From positions 4,774,001-4,838,000 of the forward strand of contig NC_092326.1 in NCBI RefSeq assembly GCF_036785885.1: 64,000 bases of DNA. Reading direction: 5' to 3'. Below are positions 23,980 to 35,044 of the stretch, piece after piece (the stretch's first letter is position 1; each line of letters opens with the position of its first letter). A model generated the notes under the pieces. It worked only from the letters and a program-made list of their open reading frames with translations, ran no database searches and was not told the origin of the DNA. Made by a program: the position numbers and the translations under genes. The stretch is from Coffea arabica. Lineage: Eukaryota; Streptophyta; Magnoliopsida; Gentianales; Rubiaceae.

Positions 23980-24242
23980 CAGGCGTTAGTTTATTTGTTT
24001 CTTTTTAAATTTATTTTTGTTCCAATTTTCTAGTTCTTTTCTAGTGTATTCCTCGTTCTTCTCGTACAGGTGAATTAATTTTCGACCCTGAGGTAGAGAA
24101 AACTACGCGGCGAACACGAAACGAGACCAGACAGCTCAGAGAGGAGCAATTTAGTGCTGCATCTCAGAGACTTGATCCGAAAGTTGAAACAGTAAGTTCA
24201 CTTGGTGATACTTCAAGTGACTCAAATCGAGAAAAATTTACT

Positions 24243-25439
24243 ATGGTTAATGCACGAACATTAAGGGAGTTGGCTGCTCCTGATTTAAATCAGCAGCCTT
24301 TATGCATTATTTTTTCAAGTTTAAATGATAACACTTCATTTGAGTTAAAATCTAATCTAATTCATCTCTTGCTATCTTTTCATGGTTTATCAGGTGAGGA
24401 GCTGTATAAGCACTTGTAAGAGTTTGATACCGTTTGCAACAGCATGAAACCCCCGGGAATTACAGAAGAACAGATAAAAATGAGGGCATTCCCCTTCTCC
24501 TTGAAGAACTCGTCAAAAGACTGGCTGTACTACCTATCACCAGGTAGCATCACCGCGTGGGATCAACTGAAGAAAAAGTTTTTAGATAAATATTTTCTTG
24601 TGTCTCGAGCTATGAATCTAAGGAAGGAGATATGCCGTATCAAACAGCATCCAAGAGAGTCGCTTTATGATTACTAGGAGTGATTCAAGAAGTTGTGTAT
24701 CAAGTGTCCTCAACACCAAATAGGTGAGCAATTGCTCATACAATATATTTACGAGGGGCTACTCTTCAAAGACAGGAGTATAATTAATACTGCAAGTGGA
24801 GGGACATTGGTGAACAAGATTCCTTGAGAAGCGTGAGAGCTAATTGAAGGAATGACCAAGAATTCGCAGCAGTTTGGTACGAGGGAGGATGTCCTGACAT
24901 GCAAAGTGATGAGATAAAGACATCTTCTATCCAGCAGCAATTGACGGAGCTAACATTTTTTGTTTGGCTGTAGGAAATGCATCACAAGCCAAGGTGTGTG
25001 AAATTTGCACTGCTATGGGTCATTTTACAGAAATGTGCCCAATAATCCAAGAAGAAAGTGCGGAGCAAGTGAACATGGTTGGTCACGCGTCTTCGCCAAG
25101 AAAGCCATATGACCCGTACTCGAATACGTATAATCCGGGTTAGAGAGATCACCCTAACTTTAGCTATGGAGGAAATAGGTAGTCAAATTTTGCACCAAAT
25201 AAACAGCAAGGGTATCAACAACAGTATCAACCTCGCCCACCACCACCCCCTTCAAACTCAAATCCGTTTATGAAAAAGATGATGAAGCAATTAATTGCTA
25301 ATCAACACAAGATGGATTCTGACTTACAAAATTTGAGGAATCAATTGGGACAGATACAAGTAATGCAGAGTCAGATAAGTCAGATGGTGATAGCAATTAA
25401 CCGCCTAGAATCCCAAGTCCAAAGAAAACTGCCGTCTTA
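24243..25439 (+). pseudogene. gag: Athila gag, with stops
   Basis: From ATG 24243 the frame reads the conserved Athila/Tat gag start (RTLRELAAPDLNQQPLC). The gag domain follows (ITEEQIKMRAFPFSLKNSSK, then a GSITAWDQLKKKFLDKYF stretch). The zinc knuckle CEICTAMGHFTEMC lies near 24997-25041, followed by a PYSNTYNPG stretch and a coiled linker (NQLGQIQVMQSQISQM) ending near 25437. In-frame stops include 24418, 24675 and 24681, and at least one frame change precedes the knuckle. The leader 23980-24242 also encodes gag-like residues upstream of the ATG, so the true start could be earlier. Confidence 0.85.
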
Positions 25440-26524
25440 ACTTGAATTGAACCCGAAGAATGTAAGTGTAATGACCTTAAGAAGCGGGAAAGAAATCTAA
25501 TGACCTGAATTGGTGATTTCAAAGAACAAGGACGGGAAACGAATTGAAAAAGAGCTGGAAAAGGAGGGCAAAGATAACAAAGATGCAAAGGTACTCTCGG
25601 ATCCAATTATTATAATTAAAACTAATCCACCTCCCTTTTCTAACAGGTTGGAAAAACCAAAAAAGCATGACAAGGAGAAAGAGATCTTGAAGATTTTTCG
25701 CAAGGTAGAGATTAACATTCCCCTACTGGATGCGATCAAATAAGTACCCAAATATGTAAAGTTTTTGAGGGACTTGTGTGTCAACTGAAGGCGGTTGATG
25801 GGAGATGAAAGAGTCATTATGAGGGAGAATGTGCCAGTAGTTCTCTAGAGGAATCTTCCACCAAAGTGTGAGGACCCAAATATGTTTACTATTTTCTGTA
25901 GGATAAATAACACCTTGATTTGAAAGGCCATATTAGACCTAAGAGCCTCGATTAATGTCATGCCAAAATTCATATATGCTTCTTTGAACTTAGATCCTTT
26001 AAAAGAAACTGGGATCATAATATAATTAGCTGACCGAATCAATACATATTCTGATGGGTTGATTGAAGATGTTTTGGTAAAAATTAATGAATTGATTTTT
26101 TCAACTAATTTTATGTACTTGACATGGATGATTATCATTCCCCCGATCCCTCACACTTGCTATTAGGTAGAATCTTCTTGAGCATAGCACAGACTAAAAT
26201 AGATACTAACAACGGCATTTTGTTCATAGAGTTTGACGAAAAAATTGTTCGTTTCAATATTTTTGACACTGCGAAATATCCCTCAAATTCTAAATTTAGC
26301 TCTATTTTCTCTGTGAGTGCTATTGACCCTGCGGTGCAGGAAGTATTTGAAACTGTTGGCAGAGATGAGTTGAAGGTTGGTTTAACCAAGTACCTTGAGT
26401 TGGAGACAACTCCTGAGGTAGAATTAAGTGAAGATTTGAAATGTACAATAGGGGCGTTACACTCATTGCCAACTATGACCAAAAGGTATGAGTTCGCACC
26501 TGTTTTTATACCCGAATCTCACTA
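25440..26524 (+). pseudogene. Athila protease region and linker
   Basis: Continues with the KNVSVMTLRSGKE motif typical of the gag-pol junction, a Lys/Glu-rich linker (25520-25690) and KVEINIPLLDAIK near 25706. The protease-like stretch AILDLRASINVMP (near 25925-25965) has Arg where Gly of the DLGAS active site is expected. The frame 26124-26525 holds the linker before RT (DELKVGLTKYLELETTPEVE). Stops are frequent. Confidence 0.75.
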
Positions 26525-27600
26525 GAGGGTACTACTATCTATGGTGCAGGCACCTATGTTGGAGTTGAAACATCTATCGAAACACTTGAAGTATGCGTAT
26601 CTAGGCGATAACGAAACACTCTCGGTGATTTTCTTAGCTACACTATTAGAAACCCAGGAGAAGATGTTAATTCGAGTCCTTAGAGAGTATAAGGAGGCAA
26701 TAGGATGGACCATCGCCGATATTAAGGGGATCATTCCTTTCATCTATATGCATCAAATAAGGTTAGAAGAGAATTCCAAACCTGTACGGCAAACTCAAAA
26801 GAGACTCAATCTCCTCATGATAGAAATGGTGAAAAAAGAGATATTGAAGTTGTTGAATGTGTAGATCATATTCGCGATATCAGATAGCCCATGAGTGAAT
26901 CCAGTCTAGGTAGTCCCAAAGAAATGCAAGAGTGACAGTGAAAACCAACCAAACGGGCGAGCTCGTACCAGTGCACAAACTCACCGGATAGAGGCAGTGT
27001 ATGGACTACCACAGACTGAATGTTGTCACAAAAAAGGATCATTTTCCTCTTCTTTTCATTGACCAAATGGTTGAGCGTTTAGCTTGTCGAGCTTATTATT
27101 ATTTTCTGGATGAATTTTCAGGATATTTTCATATTACAATCGCACCAGAAGATCAAGAGAATATGATCTTCACATGCTCGTTCGGGACCTTTGCATACAA
27201 ATGCATGCCCTTTGGATTGTGCAACGCACCTACAACATTCTAGAGATGTATAGTAAGCATCTTTTTCAGAATATGTGGAGAAAATTATTGAGATTTTCAT
27301 GGACAATTTTAGTGTATATGGTGATAATTTCGATGCTTGTCTAAATAACCTGAAATTGATCTTATTGAGATGTATAGAGACTAATCTCGTGTTTAATTGA
27401 AAAAATGTCATTTTATGGTTGAATATGGGATAGTCCTACGTCATGTTGTATCTTTTAGGGGTATTGAGGTTGACAAGGGTAAAATAGACATTATATCTGC
27501 TTTACCTAACCTCGCGAGTGTGTGAGAAGTGCATTCTTTTCTTGGACATGCAGGATTTTACTGAAAGTTCATCAAGAATTTCTCAAAAATTGGAACCCCT
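26525..27600 (+). pseudogene. Athila reverse transcriptase, broken
   Basis: RT motifs appear in pieces: MDYHRLNVVTKKDHFPL at 27001, FSGYFHITIAPEDQE near 27115 and FAYKCMPFGLCNAPTTF near 27190. The catalytic motif FMDDF is FMDNF here (27296-27310), so the second catalytic Asp is lost. Stops occur at 26862 and 27241 and repeatedly after that. Confidence 0.82.
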
Positions 27601-28287
27601 TTGTTCGAACTTTTACAAAAAGAAGAGACTTTCGAATTCGATGACAAGTGTGAGAGAATCTTTGATAAGTTGAATGAGCTATTAACCTCGCCACCAATCA
27701 TCCGACTCTCTGATTGGAGTTTGCCATTTGAGATCATGTACGACGCCAGTGACCATGTAGTGGGAGCTGTGTTGGGGCAAAGAGTAGGAAAGATAACTCA
27801 CATCATCTACTATGCGTCCCAACCCTTGAATAGAGCTCAGATGAACTACTCCACTACTGAGAAGGAGCTTCTTGCGATTTTCTTTGCCTTAGAAAAGTTT
27901 ATGTCATATTTATTAGGTACTAAAGTTATTGTATTTTCTGATCATACAGCGTTGCAGTACCTAATGACTAAGAAAGATGCGAAATCGAGACTCATTAGAT
28001 GGATATTACTCTTGCAAGAATTCGACTTGGAGATAAAGGATGAAAGAGGCTCAGAGAATCTGGTAGGCGATCATTTGAGTCGCATACTAGTTGGAAAGGA
28101 AAACGAAACATTGAAGGATGCATTCCCTGAAGAATTTTTTTTTTCTTTGAATTCTCAATTGTCTTGGTATGCAGATCTAGTAAATTACCTAATAACGGGC
28201 AAATTCCCTATAGGTTGGCCAAAATCAATGAGAGACAAGTTGAAGGGTGATGCCAAGTACTTCATATGGGACGACCCGTACTTGTGA
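27601..28287 (+). pseudogene. Athila RNase H, open 228-codon segment
   Basis: The longest surviving piece of this pol. It covers the end of the RT thumb ([16 protein letters not shown]) and an RNase H domain with the acidic residues in place: MYDAS (about 27737), TTEKELLA (about 27856), [10 protein letters not shown] (about 27940) and GDHLSRI (about 28068). It would remove RNA from the RNA-DNA hybrid. It has no separate start signal and is a part of pol that happens to stay open, not an independent gene. Confidence 0.8.
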
Positions 28288-29460
28288 AAAAGATGTGCTG
28301 ACCAAGTGATGAGAAGATGTGTAAGTGAAACTGAATTTTAGTTAATTTAACTTTTGTCATACTTTTGCCTGTGGAGGTCATTTTGGACCAAAGAAAATTG
28401 CTCATAAAGTATTAGAGAGTGGGTTTTATTGGCATTCATTGTTTAAAGATGCGTATGTGTTTTGTAAATCCTATGATTGATGTCAAAGGGTAGGAAATAT
28501 AGTTCGTAGAGATCATATGTCCCAAATCCCGTTAATTTTTGTAGAAATTTTTGATGTTTGGGGTATAGATTTTATGAGATTTTTTCCTACATCGTTTGGT
28601 TTTATATACATCTTGTTGGCAATCGATTATGTTTCCAAATGAGTGGAGGCTAAGGTCACCCGGACTAATGATTCGAAAGTGGTTGCAGATTTTATCAAAT
28701 CTAATATTTTTGTACGTTTTGGGATGCCAAGAGCTATTGTCAGTGACAGGAGAACGCATTTCTATAATAAGACCATAGCTGAACTGTTTCGAAGGTATGG
28801 TGTACTTCACAAAATCTCAACGTCGTGCCACCCTCAAACCAATGGTCAAACAGAGGTGTCGAATCGAAAAATTAAGTCCATCTTGGAAAAAATAGTGCGA
28901 CCAGATAGGAAAGATTGAAGTCAACGGTTGGAAGATGCACTTTGGGCTTATTGGACTGCATATAAGACCTCTATCGGCATGTCACCCTACAGGTTGGTAT
29001 TTGGAAAACCGTGTCATCTTCCAATGGAATTCGAGCACAAGATTTTTTGGACGATAAAGCAGAGTGTAACATGAATCTAGAGGAGGCCGGTGTCCATCGG
29101 AAGTTGGAGTTGCAAGAATTGGAAATGATCATGAACGAAACGTATAAAAATGCACTAATTCACAAGAAGAGAAGTAGGGCATTCCATGACCAACAAATCT
29201 CGAGAAAGACCTTTGTAGTTGGTCAGAAGGCTCTCCTATACTAATCCAGGCTTAAGCTCTTCCCAGGTAAGTTACGTTCCCTTTGGATTAGTTCTTTTAT
29301 AGTCACTTATGTCTTTCCTTATGGTGTAGTAGAAATCTAAAGTACTAAGACAGACAATAAGTTTGTGATCAATGGACACCGTCTCAAACATTATTATAAG
29401 AGCTTTCCAAGTGGAGAAGTGGAACTGATACATCTGGATGCACCTACTTATTCAAATTAG
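28288..29460 (+). pseudogene. Athila integrase, broken
   Basis: The HHCC-finger region (28300-28520) is degraded. The core shows GIDFMRFFP near 28563, VSDRRTHFYN near 28738 and NGQTEVSNRKIKSILEK near 28842, so the D, D and E positions can still be seen. The usual GG after VSD is RR. The C-terminal part (29011-29244) includes [18 protein letters not shown], then the MRFLGGNPNI tail near 29500 seen at the end of Athila pol. Several stops and frame changes. Confidence 0.78.
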
Positions 29461-29604
29461 TGACACTTAGCTATGTCTGGCCAAAGACGTTAAAGAGATG
29501 CGCTTTTTGGGAGGCAATCCAAATATTGGTTTTATTATTTTTCGTTGTTCAATTCTTTCTTTTGGTCGTTTCTCACTTGAGTAGTAGTCGGTTTTGATAT
29601 TTTT

Positions 29605-30590
29605 TGTTGACCTTGATCGATCAATCCTTGGTTTTGATGATTAACAAACCAAAATGTAGATTTGGGCTAATGTTTTTATGTGAGCAATTTGTTAGAACAG
29701 ATTCTTGTGGCACAAAAGAAGAAGCAAAAACAGGGCACTCATGTCGGACATCCGAAAGGAAGCTATCGGACGTCCGAAAGGATGAAGAACATCAAGAAGG
29801 AAACTCTGTCGGACGCTCGTGAGGAAGCATCGGACGTCCGGAAGGATCGGACGCACGCCTCGGACGCACATCGATCGCATCGGACGTCCGAGAAATTTCG
29901 CAAAGATTTGATGACTCTCTGACGACGTTCGGACGCAGGGTTCGGACGTCCGACAGGTGGTTTGGACGCAGGATTCGGACGTCCGACAGGCCAACGGCCA
30001 GTTTTGACAGCATTTAATATTTGACCGTTGGAGAGTCTTTTGGAGCCATTTCTCACCTTCTATAAAAATCCCAAAGCACAAGAAGACAAGGGACTTTTGC
30101 CAACACAAAATACAAGCTTACAAGTGAGATTTTTGAGTAGAAAGATTCTTTGTTGGTTGTATAAGGGGTTGGGGAAGTTGGGTTGTGAGGTTGCTCAAGT
30201 GAAAGTTACTCTCTAGGAGGAGTAAAACCTTGGTGAAGGTGAACCTATCACTTGAAGTGGTAAAACCTTGGTGAAGGTTGCCTCATTTGTATAAAATAAT
30301 TTTTAATTGGGTGAGTGATCTTTCAAGTGTAGGTTGTTGAGGGTTAACTAGAATAGTTGTAAAGCTCCTTGACTCAACCAAAGTGTGTTTGGGGTGAGGA
30401 AGGAGTGAGCCTTCACTTGTACATCTTGGTTAGCATCGCCATCTATTGAAGAGGCTATTGGATTGATATTTGGTTTGCATTTCTTATATTTTCTCTTTAA
30501 TTAAGTTTTCTTTATTGTGCTTAAATTTGATATATCTTTGTGCATCATTGTGATATTGTTTGTACTCATTGGGTTGCACCAAACCTTACA
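29605..30590 (+). repeat. 5' LTR of the gag-only element
   Basis: Begins TGTTGACCTTGATCG and ends CCAAACCTTACA. Contains the palindrome cluster at 29745-29985 and a repeated GGTAAAACCTTGGTGAAGGT-like segment near 30220-30280. Confidence 0.92.
29745..29985. repeat. Cluster of CGGACGTCCG palindromes
   Basis: Perfect 10-bp palindromes at 29767, 29831, 29881, 29943 and 29976, a one-base variant at 29745, and several half sites (CGGACGC). The 3' LTR repeats the cluster at 32581, 32603, 32667, 32717 and 32811. The core ACGT/GACGTC is the kind of site plant bZIP factors bind. Sirevirus LTRs are known for palindrome clusters, so a regulatory or epigenetic role is plausible. Confidence 0.85.
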
Positions 30591-30592
30591 AT

Positions 30593-30603
30593 TGGTATCA
30601 GAG
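30593..30603 (+). other. Primer-binding site of the gag-only element
   Basis: TGGTATCAGAG, two bases after the 5' LTR. It then departs from the tRNA match (TTTGG). Confidence 0.88.
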
Positions 30604-30646
30604 TTTGGTCTCTTTTGATCAAGCTTAACCGCTTAGAGTAAAGATC

Positions 30647-32110
30647 ATGGCAACCATAAAAGTTTCTTTTTTAGAAGGGCAATCTATTGATAGACCACCT
30701 ATGTTTAATGGTTCTCATTTTAGCATGTGGAAACAAAGAATGATGATTTTCTTACAATCCGTTTATATTGAATTATGGTATGTGGTAGAAGATGGTCCTT
30801 ATGAAGCTAGAATAGTTGACTCTACCACCAATTTGAGTAGATTAAAGACTAGACAAGAATTGAATGAAAAAAACAAGAGATATCTTTCTTTGAATGCCAA
30901 GGCCATGTGTATATTGTACAATGCATTAGATGTAAATGAATCTAGTAGGATTAAAGGTTGTAAATCAGCTAAAAATATTTGGGATAAATTGTGTGTATTT
31001 CATGAAGGTAACCAAGATATTAAAGAACAAAAGAAATCTTTGCTTGTTTCTCAATATGAATTTTTCAAAATGCATCCTCTTGAAAATGTTGATAAGATGT
31101 GTAGTAGATTTTGTGACATTATTGAAGATCTTAAATTGCTTGGAAAAGAATATTTTTTGGGTGAGAAAAATAGAAAGATTTTGAATACCTTGCCAAAAGA
31201 ATGGGAAAACAAAATAAATACTATAGAAGAGGCAAAGGATTTAAATTCTATGTCCATTGAATCTCTTGTGAATTTCCTAACCTCTTATGAATTAAAGCTG
31301 AAATTCAAAGTGCAAGAGAAAGAAAATGCAAGAATGTATAAGAGAGGCATAGCTTTTAAAGCATCTCAAGTGGGGGATAACCCATCCTTCATGGGTAAGG
31401 AAATCATGGAAGTGGACAATAATATAACTCCTCACATTAAAAGTTTCAAGAAGATCTTCAACAAGAGATGTTCAAGAGGAGATTGCAAAATTACATGGGA
31501 TGAATGCAATTCAAAAAGAGAAAAAGAAGAGTTGGCCCAAATGGCACTAATGGCTGTTGGAGAAGATGAGGTAAGTTCTTATCACTCTTCTTGTGATGAA
31601 GATAATGAAGATGATGATGTGAAAATTCTTATGATTAAAATGCATAAAAGTTTGAGAAAATCTTATGCTAAAAATAAAGATTTGAAAACAAAAATAAATG
31701 ATTTGTTGGAAGAAAACTCCAAACTTTGTCAAGAAAACAAATGTTTGAAAATGGAAAATGATGATTTAAAAAATCAAAAAAGTGTTTTTGATTGCAAAAA
31801 TAATTTGAAAAGGAAGTTGGAAGAGAAAACAAAGTTTTATGAAAAAATGTTGAAGGAACAAAATTTGTTAAAGAAAAGAATTAATGACTTGAACGAGTTT
31901 CTCCAAAATGAAAAACAAATGTTTTCTCAAACAAAAGAAAGCAAATCTTTTCAAGGCACAAATAAGTTTGCTATGATAAGAAGTAAGAAAATTAGTTGCA
32001 TTAAATCCACCTATGTGCAAAATACTTCTATCATGTGTCACTTTTGTTGCAAATTTGGACATATGCAAAATGATTGTTATGTAAAGAAAAATATGAGAAA
32101 TGGCATGTAA
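30647..32110 (+). CDS. gag: Copia-type Gag, intact 487-codon ORF
   Basis: The only long intact reading frame in the window. The N-terminus has the copia gag start motif (PPMFNGSHFSMWKQRM, residues about 17-32). The UBN2-like gag domain covers about 60-200 (NAKAMCILYNALDVNES; KNIWDKLCVFHEG). An acidic stretch lies near 310-325, and a long Lys/Glu/Asn coiled coil covers about 330-430. A zinc knuckle is complete at C464, C467, H472 and C477 (CHFCCKFGHMQNDC). Gag forms the virus-like particle and packages element RNA. The start is the first ATG after the primer site. Absence of stops in an A-rich frame suggests recent movement or selection on Gag. Confidence 0.93.
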   Translation: MATIKVSFLEGQSIDRPPMFNGSHFSMWKQRMMIFLQSVYIELWYVVEDGPYEARIVDSTTNLSRLKTRQELNEKNKRYLSLNAKAMCILYNALDVNESSRIKGCKSAKNIWDKLCVFHEGNQDIKEQKKSLLVSQYEFFKMHPLENVDKMCSRFCDIIEDLKLLGKEYFLGEKNRKILNTLPKEWENKINTIEEAKDLNSMSIESLVNFLTSYELKLKFKVQEKENARMYKRGIAFKASQVGDNPSFMGKEIMEVDNNITPHIKSFKKIFNKRCSRGDCKITWDECNSKREKEELAQMALMAVGEDEVSSYHSSCDEDNEDDDVKILMIKMHKSLRKSYAKNKDLKTKINDLLEENSKLCQENKCLKMENDDLKNQKSVFDCKNNLKRKLEEKTKFYEKMLKEQNLLKKRINDLNEFLQNEKQMFSQTKESKSFQGTNKFAMIRSKKISCIKSTYVQNTSIMCHFCCKFGHMQNDCYVKKNMRNGM

Positions 32111-32440
32111 TCCATGTGGATTGCTAGATCATGTCGTATTAACTCACAAGGACCCTATAAAGATAGGGTACCAAATGAAATTTCTCATATTTAGGTACAT
32201 CATGAAGATTTGATCCAAGAAGTGCTATATGGTTGTAAGTACAATTGAAAATTTTGATATTCAATATGGTCTTGATTTGAAAAATAAAGGGGGAGTTTAT
32301 TTTTTTGATTGATGCCAAAAGGGGGAGTAGGATTTATTGAAATTTCTTTGTATGTTGGCACTTTCTAAGGGGGAGCTTTATTTGAACTTATTTGATAAAA
32401 GAAATCTTCATTTTGTTTGTCATCATAAAAAGGGGGAGAT
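32111..32440 (+). other. Spacer with four polypurine-tract-like runs
   Basis: GGGGGAG occurs near 32290, 32322, 32371 and 32432. The last, AAAAAGGGGGAGAT, abuts the 3' LTR and is the functional candidate. Repeated polypurine runs before the 3' LTR are a known Sirevirus feature. No pol sequence is present. Confidence 0.82.
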
Positions 32441-33425
32441 TGTTGACCTTGGTCGATCAATCCTTGGTTTTGATGATTAACAAACCAAAATGTAGATTTG
32501 GGCTAATGTTTTTATGTGAGCAATTTGTTAGAACAGATTCTTGTGGCACAAAAGAAGAAGCAAAAACAGGGCACTCATGTCGGACGTCCGAAAGGAAGCT
32601 ATCGGACGTCCGAAAGGATGAAGAACATCAAGAAGGAAACTCTGTCGGACGCTCGTGAGGAAGCATCGGACGTCCGGAAGGATCGGACGCACGCCTCGGA
32701 CGCACATCGATCGCATCGGACGTCCGAGAAATTTCGCAAAGATTTGATGACTCTCTGACGACGTTCGGACGCAGGGTTCGGACTCCGACAGGTGATTTGG
32801 ACGCAGGGTTCGGACGTCCGGCAGGCCAACGGCTAGTTTTGACAGCATTTAATATTTGACCGTTGGAGAGTCTTTTGGAGCCATTTCTCACATTCTATAA
32901 AAACCCCAAAGAACAAGAAGACAAGGGACTTTTGCCAACACAAAATACAAGCTTACAAGTGAGATTTTTGAGTAGAAAGATTCTTTGTTGGTTGTATAAG
33001 GGATTGGGGAAGTTGGGTTGTGAGGTTGCTCAAGTGAAAGTTACTCTCTAGGAGGAGTAAAACCTTGGTGAAGGTGAACCTATCACTTGAAGTGGTAAAA
33101 CCTTGGTGAAGGTTGCCTCATTTGTATAAAATAGTTTTTAATTGGGTGAGTGATCTTTCAAGTGTAGGTTGTTGAGGGTTAACTAGAATAGTTGTAAAAC
33201 TCCTTGGCTCAACCAAAGTGTGTTTGGGGTGAGAAAGGAGTGAGCCTTCACTTGTACATCTTGGTTAGCATCGCCATCTATTGAAGAGGCTATTGGATTG
33301 ATATTTGGTTTGCATTTCTTATCTTTTCTCTTTAATTAAGTTTTCTTTATTGTGCTTAAATTTGATATATCTTTGTGCATCATTGTGATATTGTTTGTAC
33401 TCATTGGGTTGCACCAAACCTTACA
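32441..33425 (+). repeat. 3' LTR of the gag-only element
   Basis: Nearly identical to 29605-30590. It carries the same palindrome cluster, with one palindrome shortened by a base near 32778. Confidence 0.92.
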
Positions 33426-33430
33426 ATTTT

Positions 33431-33690
33431 CTCTACTGTGACCAGGACAGGGAATCTTGGTATACCCACACAAGGTGGGCACGCATTAATCGTCTAAACC
33501 CCAGCCTTATGGTCAATGGAAGTTTATCAATCTTGGCATGCCCACGCCATGTTGGTAAAATCTCAATATCTTGCGACGTTGACAGGAAGTGAAATCTTAG
33601 CTTGCCCACGCCGTGTCAGTGACTCCCAAAGTCAGTGGATGTTTTCCAATCTTGGCGTGCCGATGCCATGTTTGACGACCCAAAATCAAA
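33431..33690. repeat. Degenerate tandem repeat in the Athila spacer
   Basis: About three diverged units carry AATCTTGG[CT][AG]TGCC[CG]A or CTTGCCCACGCC segments (near 33450, 33530, 33600 and 33650). Non-coding. It lies where the minus-strand Athila copy has its 76-bp minisatellite. Confidence 0.55.
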
Positions 33691-34375
33691 AGAAAAAAAA
33701 TTTTAGAAAGATAAAGATAAAAATACTTTCCGTTGTAACCTACGATTTTGTTTTTTGCAAAATTCAAATTTTAAAATGTCAATTCAAAAAAAAACCACCA
33801 AAAAAATATTTTTTTTTCTTTTCTCTTTTTTCTTTCTTTCTTTTTCTTTCTTTCTTCCTCTTCTCTTTCTTTCTTCTTCCCCAATTTCCTTCTCCTTCTC
33901 TTTGGCCAAAACTCCCTCTTCATCGCCGCCACCTCACCCCTTCATCCCACATGCGCCTCGCGAATGCCGCGCCTCTTTGCCGCTCCCCCTTGCACATGTC
34001 GCCAGCCCTCCATCTTTCTCCATCGCGAGTCACCGTCCAACCTAGCACAGCAGCATCCACCACGCGATTCTCTTCCACCTCGCCGCAGGTCCAAGCGCAA
34101 CAAGCGCGTGATCATCGCGCGCCGCCACCACCTGTGCACGCCATCTCACACGCAACCCTCCACCAGAGCCGCGCCGCCTTCTCCCTCTCTCCTCTCTTCC
34201 CTCACTTGTTCGCCGCCAGCTGCCTCAGCCATGGTCTCCATCGCGCGTGTTTCTCTCTCTCTCTCGCTCACACCTCGCACCGCCCGCGGTCTCCCTTCCC
34301 CCCATTGCCGCGCGCGCCTCTCCACTGCTTGCCCTCTCCGCTCGCCGCCCACCGCCCGTAGCCATCCTCCCTAGT
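33691..34375 (+). other. CT-rich, GC-rising leader of the Athila 3' ORF
   Basis: A pyrimidine tract (33808-33905, TTTCTTTCTTCC type) is followed by a C-rich, GC-rich stretch (33905-34375). Its frames are open because it lacks A/T-rich stops. The open frames read as Ser/Pro/His/Arg-rich low complexity in two frames at once and are unlikely to be protein. The pattern resembles a 5' UTR or promoter-downstream region of a plant gene and may drive a separate transcript for the ORF at 35045-36423. Confidence 0.5.
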
Positions 34376-35040
34376 GCCAGTTTTTCTCTTAATTTTGTGG
34401 TATCCAATATTTTGATTTCTTGATATTGATGGGATTTGGATTTTTATGGTTTTGATTGGGTAATTTTGTGTGATTGCATCTGTGTTACTGAAACCAGTGT
34501 TTGACAGATTGGGTAATTTTAGTGTTGGTTGGGATTTTTCAAAGGTTTGGGTTGGCCATTTGAATTGTTTCTCACCTGTGTGTGCATCAGTGGTACGGGT
34601 TGTGGTAGTTTGCATATAATTTATTAATCCTATGTGATTAGCTGCCTAATTGACCACTGGGCATCTGTGACCGAGTTGTTCTTTTCCAATTGGAGCCATT
34701 TAGAGAGATTTTGAATGGGCAAGTTGTGTCTCCCTCTGTTGATATTTGGGAGGCATTTCTGACCATATTTTACTTATTCAAATTGGTTGGATTCACTACT
34801 TTGTTGGGGTCATTTTTGGGTATCACTTGAGTTCTATTTTGCTGATTTCCGTCTTGAGTCCATTGAAGTGCTTTTTGTTGGGTAATTTCTGCATTTGTTT
34901 GTTGAATTGGAAGGCTACTGTGCCACTTCCACTGCTTATTGTTGTTGGCTGCGTCTAATAGACTTGCTGGAGTTTTTTGTCTATTGATTTCAATTGCTAA
35001 GTCTTTGGAGCATTTGTTGTGCTTTTGGAGTGACATTTAG
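34376..35040 (+). other. T-rich, intron-like spacer
   Basis: T-rich and G-moderate, with no repeats or ORF that look real. It separates the GC-rich leader from the 3' ORF in the way a 5'-UTR intron would. Splice sites were not fixed. Confidence 0.4.
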
Positions 35041-35044
35041 AGAA

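Larger units (their letters stand above)
29605..33425 (+). mobile_element. Gag-only LTR retrotransposon (TR-GAG type), Sirevirus-like
   Basis: A 3.8-kb element with 986/985-bp LTRs, Met-tRNA-type primer site, a single gag ORF and a polypurine tract, with no protease, RT or integrase. This is the layout called TR-GAG, described from coffee and other plants. It would need pol proteins in trans. The LTRs differ at roughly 15 positions by eye, so it is the youngest large insertion here. Flanks are T-rich (ATTTTT before, ATTTT after), consistent with a 5-bp TSD ATTTT plus one extra T. It lies just after the Athila pol. Confidence 0.9.

Noticed and set aside
29745..29985. Possible CRISPR-like array from the regular palindromes
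   Set aside because: Spacers are uneven, repeats are 10 bp, and the block is part of an LTR in a plant genome.
29692..30108. Arg/Ser/Asp-rich minus- and plus-strand frames in the LTR of the gag-only element
   Set aside because: They are readings of the CGGACGTCCG palindrome cluster in different frames and recur in the other LTR; no codon or domain signal.
33516..34374. Long overlapping open frames of 281 and 136 codons, Ser/Pro/Arg/His-rich
   Set aside because: Several frames on both strands are open at once because the DNA is C-rich; low complexity, no domain, and the position fits a leader.
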